Part shown: piece after piece, positions 14,751 through 23,451 of the stretch | How the letters are laid out: the number at the start of each line of letters is the position of its first letter | How positions within the stretch are numbered: the first letter of the stretch is position 1 | DNA from: Haliea sp040221975 | Lineage (GTDB): Bacteria; Pseudomonadota; Gammaproteobacteria; Pseudomonadales; Halieaceae | NCBI GenBank assembly: GCA_040221975.1 | Contig: JAVJWR010000033.1 | Coordinates: 62,001 to 126,000 of the forward strand | DNA: 64,000 nt | Reading direction: 5' to 3' | Position numbers and translations under genes: made by a program | Notes under the pieces: generated by a model | Seen by the model: only the letters and a program-made list of their open reading frames with translations | Database searches by the model: none | Told to the model about the DNA's origin: nothing

Positions 14751-16616
14751 ATGGGTCAGCCGCGGTTACCGGTGATAGTGGGTTTTGGTGGCATCAATGG
14801 GGCGGGTCGGGCCTCCGGTCATCACGCCTACCGGCGCCTGGTTCAGGATGCACTGCCCGCGGCAACGCGGCAGCGAACGCTGGCGGCACTGGCCCGCCTC
14901 ATGGGGCTGGAGGATCCTGCGGCCAGCACGGCGTGGATCCTCGATCACACCCTGATCCGGCGCGTCGAAGCCAATCACTTCGATCCCGACGCCGTCAGCT
15001 GGAATCAGCGCCTGGTCGCCCAGGGCGAAGGTGGCCCCCTGCAGCTTACCCTGCGCAAACAGCAGTTGCCCGCCGTCATTCCGCCCAGCTGGACTGTCAC
15101 CCCGCTGAGCCAGACCCAGGTCTCCGTGCGTATCGACGGTGCCCTCGACATGTTGCTGCCGAGCCTGCGCGAGTTCGAGATCAAGGCGGCAGGGCAGCTC
15201 CCTACCGGCTTTGACCCCGGCAAGTTGTACCAGTCGCGCAATCACCCGCGCGGCCTGCAAATGATGATCTATGCAGCTTCCGACGCCCTGGGCAGTCTCG
15301 GGATTCCCTGGGAGAACATCCAGCAGTCGGTCGCCGCGGACCAGATCAGCGTCTACGCCGGCAGCGCCATGGGCCAGCTGGACGACGCCGGTGCCGGCGG
15401 CATGCTCAAGGCCCGCTACAACGGCCAGCGGGTGACGTCCAAGTTCTGTCCCCTGTCCCTGGCGGAAATGCCGGCCGATTTCGTCAATGCCTACGTGCTG
15501 GGCAGCTTTGGCGCCACCGGCGCAACGCTCGGCGCCTGCGCCTCGTTCCTGTACAACCTGCGTCTCGGTATTGAAGATATCCGCAGCGGCAGGGCCCGGG
15601 TTGCCTTCATTGGTTCATCGGAAGCGCCGGTGAACCCGGAAGTGATGGAAGGCTATGGTGCCATGGGTGCGCTGGCCTCGGACAAGGGACTGCGTGAACT
15701 CGACGGCCTGCCGGCTGACGCGGAACCGGATCATCGCCGCGCCTGTCGGCCGTTCGCGGAAAACTGTGGCTTTACCATTGCCGAATCCGCGCAGATGGTG
15801 GTGCTCTTTGACGATGCCCTGGCTCTGGAACTGGGCGCCACCGTCTACGGCGCCGCCACCGATGTATTCGTCAATGCCGACGGCTACAAGAAGTCCATTT
15901 CCGGCCCCGGTGTCGGCAACTACATCACCATGGCCAAGGCCGCGGCTGCGGTGCGCGCCATGCTCGGCGAGCGCGCTGTGCGGGAGGGCGGGCTGGTCCA
16001 GGCCCACGGTACCGGCACCCCGCAGAACCGGGTGACGGAGTCACAGATCCTGTCGACCACGGCCAGGGCGTTCGGTATTGACGCCTGGCCGGTGGCGGCG
16101 TTGAAATCCTATCTGGGGCACTCTCTGGGTTCCGCCTCCGGCGACCAGGTCACCGCGACCCTGGGGATCTGGGCCGACGGCATTATCCCCGGCATCAACA
16201 CCATTGATGCGCTGGCGGAGGATGTCTGCCGCGACCACCTGGCGTTTAGCCTGCATCACCGGGAAATCGACCCCGCCCGCCAGTCCTACGCCATCATCAA
16301 CTCCAAGGGCTTTGGCGGCAACAACGCCTCGGCCGCATTGCTGAGTCCAGCGGTGACCGCGCGCATGTTGCAGTCGCGTCACGGCGGCACTCAGTGGCAG
16401 GCCTGGGAGCGGGCGAATGAAGGTGTCCGCGCGCGCCAGCAGGAATACGATACCGCGATGATCGCCGGCACGGTCGCGCCCACCTACCGCTTTGATTTCG
16501 GGGTGCTGGGGGACGCCGATGTCAGCATCAGCGAACGCGACATGCAGGTGGGCAGCTACCGTATCGATCTCGACCTGGCCAATCCCTACGCCGATATGCA
16601 AGCAGGGCAGCCATAA
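14751..16616 (+). CDS. fabY: Beta-ketoacyl-ACP synthase FabY
   Basis: A 621-residue ketosynthase close in layout and wording to Pseudomonas aeruginosa FabY. LPVIVGFGGINGAGR opens the protein, NHPRGLQM lies in the middle, and INSKGFGGNNASA lies near the end. The catalytic triad is visible: Cys263 in GACASF, His419 in QAHGTGTP and His457 in YLGHSLGS. FabY condenses acetyl-CoA with malonyl-ACP to start fatty-acid synthesis in bacteria without classical FabH. The start at 14751 has GGAGGG about 4 nt upstream and matches the family N-terminus, so the longer frame from 14655 is rejected. A minus-strand terminator for the convergent receptor gene follows. Confidence 0.9.
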   Translation: MGQPRLPVIVGFGGINGAGRASGHHAYRRLVQDALPAATRQRTLAALARLMGLEDPAASTAWILDHTLIRRVEANHFDPDAVSWNQRLVAQGEGGPLQLTLRKQQLPAVIPPSWTVTPLSQTQVSVRIDGALDMLLPSLREFEIKAAGQLPTGFDPGKLYQSRNHPRGLQMMIYAASDALGSLGIPWENIQQSVAADQISVYAGSAMGQLDDAGAGGMLKARYNGQRVTSKFCPLSLAEMPADFVNAYVLGSFGATGATLGACASFLYNLRLGIEDIRSGRARVAFIGSSEAPVNPEVMEGYGAMGALASDKGLRELDGLPADAEPDHRRACRPFAENCGFTIAESAQMVVLFDDALALELGATVYGAATDVFVNADGYKKSISGPGVGNYITMAKAAAAVRAMLGERAVREGGLVQAHGTGTPQNRVTESQILSTTARAFGIDAWPVAALKSYLGHSLGSASGDQVTATLGIWADGIIPGINTIDALAEDVCRDHLAFSLHHREIDPARQSYAIINSKGFGGNNASAALLSPAVTARMLQSRHGGTQWQAWERANEGVRARQQEYDTAMIAGTVAPTYRFDFGVLGDADVSISERDMQVGSYRIDLDLANPYADMQAGQP

Positions 16617-16618
16617 AA

Positions 16619-16640
16619 AAGGCAGCCCGGAGGCTGCCTT
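16619..16640 (-). terminator. Rho-independent terminator of the second TonB-dependent receptor gene
   Basis: AAGGCAGCC (16619-16627) pairs with GGCTGCCTT (16632-16640) over a 4-nt loop. On the minus strand the stem is followed by a run of six T, as expected for transcription leaving the receptor gene. It may also partly stop fabY transcripts from the other side, where the U-tract is missing. Confidence 0.85.
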
Positions 16641-16661
16641 GCGAAGAGCCTTAGTGGTGAC

Positions 16662-18995
16662 CTACAGGTTGTAGGTGACCTCCACGCCGACCCGGCGCCC
16701 TTTGGACATGGGCGCGAAGGTGCCACCCAGCGGTATGCCGAATATGTCATTCGGGAGCTGGGTGTCGTTGCCGTGCAGCACTTCGTCCAGCAGGTTGCGG
16801 CCGTAGATGGAGAACACCCAGTGGCCGTCGTTGCTGTAGAAATCCAGGCCGGCATCGACCCGCTTCTGCTCGTTGATGAAACCCAGGTTGTTGTCGGTGT
16901 AGGCCGACTCATCCCGGTAGGAATAGCTGATTCGCGAGCCGAGGTACCCCCAGCTGCCCAGCTCCAGGTCGTGGTTCAGGCCCACAGTCCAGGTCAGGTC
17001 TGCGGCCCGCGGCAGGTCCAGGTCCTTGTCGGCACCGTCGATGACGCCGTCGCCGTTCAAGTCCACCAGCACCTTGTCATAGCTGGCATCGAGGATGCCG
17101 ACCGAGGCGATGGCCACCAGGCTGTCGGTCAGACCCCAGGTCGCATCCACTTCCAGGCCCATGATGGTGGCCTCGGCGGTGTTGCGTACCAGCTGGATCA
17201 CGCCGATCGGGCCGGGCAGATTGATCTCCCGCTGCATGTCATCAATCTGGTTGTAGAACACCGCGGCGTTGAGGATGCCGCGGCCGCCGAAGGAGGACTT
17301 GTAGCCGATCTCCAGACTGTCCACGGTCTCCTGGTCGAACGGTCCGGGGTTGTCCGCAGGGTTAAAAGAGGTGTTGCGCATATTGTAGCCACCGGAGCGG
17401 GTACCCTGACTGTAGGAACCGTAGATGAACGCGTCATCAGACATGTTGTAGGTCAGACCAATCTTGGGTGAAAAGCTGTCCCAATTGTCCTTGCTCACAA
17501 AGTCATAGTTGCAGTCACCTCGCAGTACCACATTACAAGACTGTGCCAGCGGGATAGTGGGCAGGGGTACGGCCGTCGGGAAGTTGCTGGAAATATTCCG
17601 GCTCAGCGACGCAATCTCGGTTTCCTTGTCCTCCTCGGAATAGCGGGCGCCCAGGCTCAGGATCCACTTTTCATTGAGGTCGATATCCACCGAGGCAAAG
17701 ACGCCCCAGGTCTCGGTCAGCAGATTGCCGCCGCCGTCGAAGCGGGCAAACGGGATCCCCTCCGCCCCGAAGGCGCTGGCGATAACACCCACCATGTCCC
17801 GCCGCTCGTGATAGTTGATCTCGCTGTCGAAATAGAACACGCCGGTGGTGACGTTGTAGCGTTCGTTGAACAGGCCGTTGTAGCGCAGCTCGTTGCTGAC
17901 CTGCTCGTACTCCAGCCATGAGGGCGCGTGGAAAACCCATTGGGGCTGGGAGTCGATGTCTCCGAGGCCCTGCGCAGAGTAATCGCGCCAGCCAAAGATA
18001 TTGGTGACGGTGCCGTCACCAAAGGCGACATCGTAGTTGACCTCGGCGGTAAACGCATTGGTCTCGTTGTCCTGGGAGCCGGGCTCGTCGATGGATACCT
18101 CGAACTCCTCGCGGTCGCCGTTGAAGGGGAAGCCGGGGACACCGGAGCCGTTGGTGTGGCTCTGGCCGATAGGGCCGTCGCCGCTCACTTCGCTGTACTC
18201 GTAGCGGAGGGTCACTTCCAGGGCGTCAGTCGGGGTGAGCACCGCCACCGGCCGGACCATCGTCTGGCGGATAGCGCCGATGTCCTCGCCGTCAAACTGG
18301 TTTTCGATAAAGCCGTCATCGTCGTTGTGGTAGGCGGTGACGCGGGCAGCCAGCCAGTCGTTTACCGGACCGCCAACGCTGGCCATAACGTAGCGGCTGG
18401 GGCCGCCGTCCGGACCCTGGTCCATGGCGGCGCGCGCAGAGAACTCGAACTCATCGCCGGGCTTCTTGCTGTTCAGTAGCACCGCGCCCCCGGTCACATT
18501 GCGCCCAAACAGGGTCCCCTGAGGGCCGCGCAATACTTCTACGCTCTCAAGATCGAATGTGTCAAACAGGACGCCGAGGTTGAGGCCGATATAGACGCCG
18601 TCGACGATTATGCCGACCGTCGGGTCAATGCCCGGGATGGAGCTGTTGACGCCGAGACCGCGAATCGAAAAGTTGGCGGTGCCGCGGGCGGTGCCGACAT
18701 CGTCCAGGGCCACGTTGGGCAAGCGCACGGAGAGGTTGGTCAGGTCGCGAATCTTCAGGGATTCGAGCTGATCGGCACCGAGTGCGGAAATGGCCATCGG
18801 TACGTCCTGGGACCCTTCCTCGCGCTTCCGGGCAGTGACCACGACCTCTTCCAGCAGGGCGGAAGTGCCGCGACGGGTTTCCTGGGCCTGGGCTCCGGCG
18901 GTAAATGTGGTTGCCATGACTGTACCCAGCAGGGCGGCAACCCCGGCAGCCAGTGGGCTTTTTCTGAGGTATTGCGGTTGAGTGGTGTGCTGCAT
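16662..18995 (-). CDS. TonB-dependent outer-membrane receptor
   Basis: A 777-residue receptor with a signal peptide ending around TAGAQAQE. The TonB box is LEEVVVTARKREE, and a plug holds EVLRGPQGTLFGRNVTGGAV. The barrel ends in GVEVTYNL, which lacks the usual terminal phenylalanine or tryptophan. GGAG lies about 8 nt before the ATG. The QDVPMAISALG wording places it in the large group found in Sphingomonadales and Halieaceae next to lipid, sterol or aromatic catabolism genes. The upstream neighbours on the other strand are a nitroreductase and a dienoyl-CoA isomerase, which fits import of a hydrophobic carbon source. The substrate is not known. Confidence 0.93.
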   Translation of the reverse strand: MQHTTQPQYLRKSPLAAGVAALLGTVMATTFTAGAQAQETRRGTSALLEEVVVTARKREEGSQDVPMAISALGADQLESLKIRDLTNLSVRLPNVALDDVGTARGTANFSIRGLGVNSSIPGIDPTVGIIVDGVYIGLNLGVLFDTFDLESVEVLRGPQGTLFGRNVTGGAVLLNSKKPGDEFEFSARAAMDQGPDGGPSRYVMASVGGPVNDWLAARVTAYHNDDDGFIENQFDGEDIGAIRQTMVRPVAVLTPTDALEVTLRYEYSEVSGDGPIGQSHTNGSGVPGFPFNGDREEFEVSIDEPGSQDNETNAFTAEVNYDVAFGDGTVTNIFGWRDYSAQGLGDIDSQPQWVFHAPSWLEYEQVSNELRYNGLFNERYNVTTGVFYFDSEINYHERRDMVGVIASAFGAEGIPFARFDGGGNLLTETWGVFASVDIDLNEKWILSLGARYSEEDKETEIASLSRNISSNFPTAVPLPTIPLAQSCNVVLRGDCNYDFVSKDNWDSFSPKIGLTYNMSDDAFIYGSYSQGTRSGGYNMRNTSFNPADNPGPFDQETVDSLEIGYKSSFGGRGILNAAVFYNQIDDMQREINLPGPIGVIQLVRNTAEATIMGLEVDATWGLTDSLVAIASVGILDASYDKVLVDLNGDGVIDGADKDLDLPRAADLTWTVGLNHDLELGSWGYLGSRISYSYRDESAYTDNNLGFINEQKRVDAGLDFYSNDGHWVFSIYGRNLLDEVLHGNDTQLPNDIFGIPLGGTFAPMSKGRRVGVEVTYNL

Positions 18996-19310
18996 GTTGT
19001 GTGCTCCTTTTAATTATAAAATCACTGCTGGTATTGCGGTGGTGCGCCAGTCCCCTGTGCGTGCGCTGCGCGGTTGTTGGCTTGCCGACAAATTGTGGTG
19101 TTTTTGGCAAGGGCGAACAAGCCTGATTATTACCGCAGTTTTTCTTGCGGTCGCGCCAAGTTGACACTTTAAACATGCGTGGGCCCGGATGCCAGCCCGA
19201 GGCCACGTAAAAATTACCGCCAGCGCGGCTGCGGCAGTGGGCTTCGCGGTTTTCCGTGGCCACTGGTATGATGGCCCTCCCTTGTAGCCAGCGGCTTGTG
19301 CGCGAACCCC
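18996..19310. other. Divergent 315-bp gap between TonB-dependent receptor and nitroreductase genes
   Basis: No gene is supported. A perfect inverted repeat ACCGCA (19132-19137) / TGCGGT (19146-19151), spacer 8 nt, sits in the middle and resembles a TetR-type operator. On the minus strand it lies close to a TAATAAT that could serve as a -10 for the receptor gene. On the plus strand an extended -10-like TGGTATGAT occurs about 40 bp before the nitroreductase start. Confidence 0.4.
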
Positions 19311-19868
19311 ATGCCCGATGTATTGCAATGCCTGCAAACCCGCAATTCGGCGCCGCGACTGACGGCGCCTGCGCCGTCGCGGGAGCAGCTCGACGAACTC
19401 CTGCAGGCCGCCCTGCGGGCTCCCGATCACGCCTGGCTGCGACCCTGGCGCTTTATTGCCATAGAAGGCGAACGGCGCGAGGACTTTGGTGAGGTTCTGG
19501 AGCGCTGCCTGTTGCGGCGGGATCCGGCTGCCGACTCCTCGGCCCGGGAAAAGGCCCGCGCGGCACCGCTGCGGGCGCCGCTGGTGCTGGTGGTCGTCGC
19601 CCGTCTGCAGGAGCATCCCAAGGTCCCCAGTGACGAACAGCGGTTGTCCGCCGGCTGTGCCGCCCACGCCATTCTGCTGGCGGCGGAAACACTCGGTTAT
19701 GCCGGGATCTGGCGCACCGGCAACGCGGCCCTTGATCCCTACGTGGCATCCGCACTGGGCCTGGAAAGCAACGAGGAGGTGATAGCCTTTCTCTATCTGG
19801 GTACCCGGGACGGAAATCCCAAGAACCTGCCGGCGTTGAAGCCCGCCGATTTTCTCAGCCGCTGGTAA
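19311..19868 (+). CDS. YdjA-like nitroreductase
   Basis: A 185-residue nitroreductase of the short YdjA group. RNSAPRLTAPAPSREQL at the N-terminus, RAPDHAWLRPWRF, ARAAPLRAPLVLVVVA, KVPSDEQRLSAGCAA and GIWRTGNAALDP follow the order seen in E. coli YdjA. YdjA binds FMN and has weak NAD(P)H-dependent reductase activity; its physiological role is unclear. I chose the ATG at 19311 over the GTG at 19296 because it gives the family N-terminus. It is followed 38 nt later by a dienoyl-CoA isomerase and may share its transcript. Confidence 0.82.
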   Translation: MPDVLQCLQTRNSAPRLTAPAPSREQLDELLQAALRAPDHAWLRPWRFIAIEGERREDFGEVLERCLLRRDPAADSSAREKARAAPLRAPLVLVVVARLQEHPKVPSDEQRLSAGCAAHAILLAAETLGYAGIWRTGNAALDPYVASALGLESNEEVIAFLYLGTRDGNPKNLPALKPADFLSRW

Positions 19869-19906
19869 GCGGCGACCCCTATTGCATCCCTGGAGTGACT
19901 GCCACC

Positions 19907-20722
19907 ATGTCGATACCTGAATTCGCGACCCTGGACCTGAGCGTTGAGCAGCAGGTCGCCACCGTCGCCCTCAACCGCCCGGACAAGGCCAATTCCATGA
20001 ACGCCGCCATGTGGCCCGAGCTGCAGGCCTGCTTCGAGTGGCTGGACGCCGAACCCGGTGTGCGGGCGGTGGTACTGAGCGGCAATGGCAAACATTTTTG
20101 CGCCGGTCTGGACCTTGCCATGTTCAATGGTCTCAAGGGGCAGTCCAGGGATCCGGCGCGCCAGGGCGAGGAGCTGCGGCGCAACGTATTGCGGATGCAG
20201 GACAACCTCAGCGCCATAGAGAAGTGCCGCAAGCCGGTGCTGGCCGCGATCCACAATACCTGTATCGGCGGTGGCGTGGACCTGGTCTGTTGCTGCGACA
20301 TGCGCTACGCCACCGGGGACGCCTGGTTCGCGATTCGCGAAATCGATATCGGCATGACTGCGGATGTCGGCACCCTGCAACGCATGCCGAAACTGGTCGC
20401 GGAGGGCGTGGTGCGAGAGCTGGCCTACACAGGCCGCAGCATGGACGCGGAAGAGGCCCGGAAGATCGGCTTCGTGAACTGTGTCTACGAGGATCGCGAG
20501 ACCATGCTGCGCGAGGTTACCGCCATCGCCCGCGCTATTGCCGGCAAGTCACCCCTGGCCGTGCGCGGCACCAAGGAAATGCTGCTCTATACCCGAGACC
20601 ACAGCGTTCGCGACGGCCTCAACTATATCGCTACCTGGAACGCCGGCATGATGAGCCAGACGGATCTGATGGCGGGCATCCAGGCCCAGGCCGAGAAAAA
20701 GAGTGCCGCTTACGAGGATTAG
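19907..20722 (+). CDS. Delta(3,5)-delta(2,4)-dienoyl-CoA isomerase (ECH1-like crotonase)
   Basis: A 271-residue crotonase. The stretch IGGGVDLVCCCDMRYA, followed by AIREIDIGMTADVGTLQRMPK, matches mammalian dienoyl-CoA isomerase ECH1 almost word for word. It keeps the three catalytic acids: Asp in GGGVDL, Glu in IREID and Asp in TADVG. The oxyanion loop FCAGLDLAMF is also present. The enzyme shifts double bonds of 3,5-dienoyl-CoA during beta-oxidation of unsaturated acids. I chose the ATG at 19907; the GTG at 19895 overlaps the GGAG ribosome-binding site. It is downstream of the YdjA-like gene. Confidence 0.88.
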   Translation: MSIPEFATLDLSVEQQVATVALNRPDKANSMNAAMWPELQACFEWLDAEPGVRAVVLSGNGKHFCAGLDLAMFNGLKGQSRDPARQGEELRRNVLRMQDNLSAIEKCRKPVLAAIHNTCIGGGVDLVCCCDMRYATGDAWFAIREIDIGMTADVGTLQRMPKLVAEGVVRELAYTGRSMDAEEARKIGFVNCVYEDRETMLREVTAIARAIAGKSPLAVRGTKEMLLYTRDHSVRDGLNYIATWNAGMMSQTDLMAGIQAQAEKKSAAYED

Positions 20723-20830
20723 GGGGCCCGCCCAGGGGGGCCGCCTGGGGGCCTGCCCAGGGGGCGCCCAGAGTCCGCCCAGAGGACCCGTCAGGCCCCC
20801 GCCCAATGGGCGCCACCCGGGGTCTCCGCT
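20723..20830. repeat. GC-rich imperfect tandem array of short palindromic units between convergent genes
   Basis: The 108 bp between two convergent stop codons consist mostly of variants of an ~11-nt unit resembling GCCCAGGGGGC (also GCCCAGAGTCC, GCCCAGAGGAC, GCCCAATGGGC). The unit is itself partly palindromic (GCCC...GGGC), so the transcript from either side could fold into consecutive hairpins. It may act as a bidirectional terminator. No T-tract is seen. Confidence 0.6.
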
Positions 20831-21622
20831 TCAGTCGGGGTTGCCGGGCCAGATTTCGGAAACTATGAATGGGTGAAAGGCGATGGCGATGCCCTCGTTG
20901 ACGAAATTCTCGTTCTCCAGGATGTTGCGGCGGCGTATGAAGCGCCCGGCGGAGGATCGCGCATCAATGGCGTCCGTGGCGTCGAGGCCGCCAACACTGG
21001 CGAACACGCGTTGCAGTTCCATGTCGTAGATGCTGATCTGCAGCGACGCCACCGCGGCGCCCTGGTTCCAGTCAAAATCGGCGGAAACGCCAGTGCCGGG
21101 GCCCTGCAGGGAGGGCTTGCGACTAACCCCGTGCCAGCGGGCGATACGTTGCATGCCGGCGCCGAATGGCACCTGTGATTCGATCAGGTCGGTGAACACA
21201 AAGGCGTCGAGCTCGGTGGTTTCCTGCAGACGGTCACGCACGCTCTGCATGACCTGGGCAAAAGTGCCCATGTCGACCCGGCCAGTAGTCGGGTCAAACG
21301 GGTTGCCAAAGGCACGTACAGCGGTGTTCCAGTGCTGAATGAAATCGCGCTGGGGCAGTACCTTGTAGCCGTGCTGCTTCAGGTAGGTGTTGACCATGCC
21401 ATCGATGCGGGGGGCTTCCTTGTCGAGGTAGGCGCGGGATGGCTGCCCGAGATTGACGTGGGGAATGATGACGGTTTGTATCCTGCGCTGCGCCAGTCGC
21501 TCCTCGTCCAGTTCGTATGGGAATACGGTGGGATTGTAGGTCGGTGCGCCGCTGCAGGCAGCCAGACCCAACAGTGCCGCAAGGGCAATTGCCGTGCGGC
21601 CCAGAGTGCGGAAGTAACGCAT
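20831..21622 (-). CDS. Uncharacterised outer-membrane-type lipoprotein
   Basis: A 263-residue lipoprotein. The signal LGRTAIALAALLGLAACSG contains a LAAC lipobox, and the residue after the cysteine is Ser, which favours outer-membrane sorting. I cannot assign the mature part. It has an alpha/beta look with HGYKVLPQRDFIQHW, TELDAFVFTDLIE and ISIYDMELQRVFAS, reminiscent of lipoproteins whose core resembles the TolB N-terminal or LpoB-type fold; this likeness is weak. I chose the ATG at 21622 (GGAG just upstream) instead of a longer frame. It is divergent from the esterase gene across 63 bp. Confidence 0.8.
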   Translation of the reverse strand: MRYFRTLGRTAIALAALLGLAACSGAPTYNPTVFPYELDEERLAQRRIQTVIIPHVNLGQPSRAYLDKEAPRIDGMVNTYLKQHGYKVLPQRDFIQHWNTAVRAFGNPFDPTTGRVDMGTFAQVMQSVRDRLQETTELDAFVFTDLIESQVPFGAGMQRIARWHGVSRKPSLQGPGTGVSADFDWNQGAAVASLQISIYDMELQRVFASVGGLDATDAIDARSSAGRFIRRRNILENENFVNEGIAIAFHPFIVSEIWPGNPD

Positions 21623-21685
21623 AGTGGCTCCAGTTCGTTTATAGTGCGCGCATGGTAGCAAAATCTCGCGGGGGAGACAGCGACA

Positions 21686-22456
21686 ATGGCAGCTGAAGTA
21701 TTCGACTCGGTGGCTGGAGACGGCCCTGACGTGGTGCTTTTGCACGGTCTGTTCGGGATGGGCAGCAATCTGGGAGGACTGTCACGCGCACTGCAGAGCC
21801 ACTATCGGGTACACAGTCTCGACCTCCCCAACCACGGCCGCTCTGCCTGGACCGAGAGCATGGCACTGCCGGATCTGGCGGATGCGGTGCAGCGCTGGAT
21901 GGAGCATCGCGATCTGGAAATGGCGCATTTTGTCGGCCACTCGCTGGGCGGCAAGGTGGCCATGCAACTGGCCCTCGATGCCCCCTACAGGGTCGATGCC
22001 CTGGTGGTTGCGGATATCGCTCCGGTGGCCTACCCCGCCTCCCACGACGCCGTGTTTGCCGCGCTGGCGGCGGTTGACGGCGCCGGCTGTCACAGCCGCA
22101 ACGAGGCCGCAAAACTGATGGCGGAGCACCTGCAGGAAGACAGCGTGATCCAGTTCCTGCTGCTGAGCCTGCAGCGCAATGACGCCGGCGAGTACCACTG
22201 GCGCTTCAACCACAAGGTTCTGCGCGAGCACTATGCCGAGGTACGCGCCGAGGTGGACCTGCAGCCACCATTCAATGGCCGCACCCTGTTTATCAGGGGC
22301 GGAGAGTCCAACTACGTACTGGACGAGTACCTGCCCGCGATAGAGGCGCGCTTCCCGCAGGCCGAGCTGGAAGAAATTCCCGGCTGTGGCCACTGGCTGC
22401 ATGCGGAGCAGCCAGCCTTGTTCAATAAGCTGGTGATGCGTTTTCTTGATGGCTGA
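21686..22456 (+). CDS. Alpha/beta-hydrolase, YbfF-like acyl-CoA/ester hydrolase
   Basis: A 256-residue single-domain alpha/beta hydrolase. HGLFGMGSNLG gives the oxyanion HG motif, VGHSLGGKVAMQLA holds nucleophile Ser86, and GCGHWLHAEQP holds the catalytic histidine. The order and wording match E. coli YbfF, an esterase acting on acyl-CoA and short esters. No signal peptide, so cytoplasmic. A TATAGT at 21640-21645 is a plausible -10. A DUF3301 gene follows 23 nt later. Confidence 0.85.
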   Translation: MAAEVFDSVAGDGPDVVLLHGLFGMGSNLGGLSRALQSHYRVHSLDLPNHGRSAWTESMALPDLADAVQRWMEHRDLEMAHFVGHSLGGKVAMQLALDAPYRVDALVVADIAPVAYPASHDAVFAALAAVDGAGCHSRNEAAKLMAEHLQEDSVIQFLLLSLQRNDAGEYHWRFNHKVLREHYAEVRAEVDLQPPFNGRTLFIRGGESNYVLDEYLPAIEARFPQAELEEIPGCGHWLHAEQPALFNKLVMRFLDG

Positions 22457-22479
22457 TTTGCGCCGACACGGGGCCTGAG

Positions 22480-22806
22480 ATGTATTTTACGCTGTGGGAA
22501 GTACTCGCTGTGCTCGCGTTCGGCGCCCTGTGCGTTTGGTTTCTGGCGTCTATCCGGGTTCGGGAGTTGGCGGTAGCGGCGGTTGCCCGCGCCGGCAAGC
22601 GCGATGACTTCCAGCTCCTCGACCAGACTGTCCAGATATCCCGTGTGTCCCTGAGCCGGGACGAGCGTGGCAGCTGGCACATCTGGCGCCAGTACCGTTT
22701 CGAGTACAGCTACGATGGGTTGGAGCGACATGAGGGCTTTGTCATCATGTTGGGCAAGCGTTTGCAGGCGGTGGTGGTGCGGGAACCGAATGCTACCCTG
22801 CACTGA
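22480..22806 (+). CDS. DUF3301 small membrane-anchored protein
   Basis: A 108-residue protein with one N-terminal transmembrane segment (VLAVLAFGALCVWFLA) followed by a soluble part with RDDFQLLDQTVQISRVSLSR and WRQYRFEYS. This matches the small gammaproteobacterial DUF3301 family of unknown function. It lies 23 nt after the YbfF-like hydrolase, probably in the same transcript, and its stop is 15 nt from the convergent LysE-family gene. Confidence 0.8.
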   Translation: MYFTLWEVLAVLAFGALCVWFLASIRVRELAVAAVARAGKRDDFQLLDQTVQISRVSLSRDERGSWHIWRQYRFEYSYDGLERHEGFVIMLGKRLQAVVVREPNATLH

Positions 22807-22821
22807 GCGCGTCGGCAGCAC

Positions 22822-23451
22822 CTACCAGAACAGTCTCAGGATAACGACAGCGCCGAGCGTGACCAGGACAGTACCCAGCAGCAGGTCGACACGTCTCGCC
22901 TGGCGCTGGAGCAGCGCCATCCAGGCCGGTTTGCTGACCAGGATCACCACCAGGCAATACCACAGGGCATCGGTGACCGAGATGGTGGTTACGAGCAGGG
23001 TATAGACCAGCCAGTTGGGCTCCTCGGGGAGGAACTGGCTGAACAGGGCCAGCATGAACAGCGCCAGTTTGGGGTTCAGGAAGGCGATGAAGAAGCCGTT
23101 GAGCGCGCCCCGCCCGGGGCTGGTTCGAGGCGCTGAATGGGCAGTGGTAGTGGTGGCGGCATTGGCACCGCGCGCGAGCAATGCCGAGACGCCGAGGTAG
23201 ATCAACCAGCCGGCACCGGCGAGTTGCAGCAGGAAAAAGATGCGCGGTGAGCGTGTTATCAGCAGGGACAGGCCGCCGACTGTAAACAGCGCGTAACAGC
23301 CCACTGCCAGCCCGTGGGCGAGGGCTGCGGCAAGTCCGCTGGCACGGCCTCCGGCAAGCGCTGACCGTAGAACCACGGCGAGGCTGGGTCCCGGCGCCAT
23401 CGCCCCGAGCAAGCACACACCGAGCAGCGACAGCCAGGCGCTCAGGGTCAC
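22822..23451 (-). CDS. LysE/RhtB-family exporter
   Basis: A 209-residue membrane protein with about six transmembrane segments. The N-terminal GAMAPGPSLAVVLRSALAGG and NGFFIAFLNPKLALF are the two signatures of the LysE/RhtB translocator family, which exports amino acids or related metabolites by proton exchange. I chose GTG at 23451 because GGAG lies exactly 8 nt upstream; the longer TTG start at 23487 has no such site. The cargo is unknown. Confidence 0.85.
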   Translation of the reverse strand: MTLSAWLSLLGVCLLGAMAPGPSLAVVLRSALAGGRASGLAAALAHGLAVGCYALFTVGGLSLLITRSPRIFFLLQLAGAGWLIYLGVSALLARGANAATTTTAHSAPRTSPGRGALNGFFIAFLNPKLALFMLALFSQFLPEEPNWLVYTLLVTTISVTDALWYCLVVILVSKPAWMALLQRQARRVDLLLGTVLVTLGAVVILRLFW

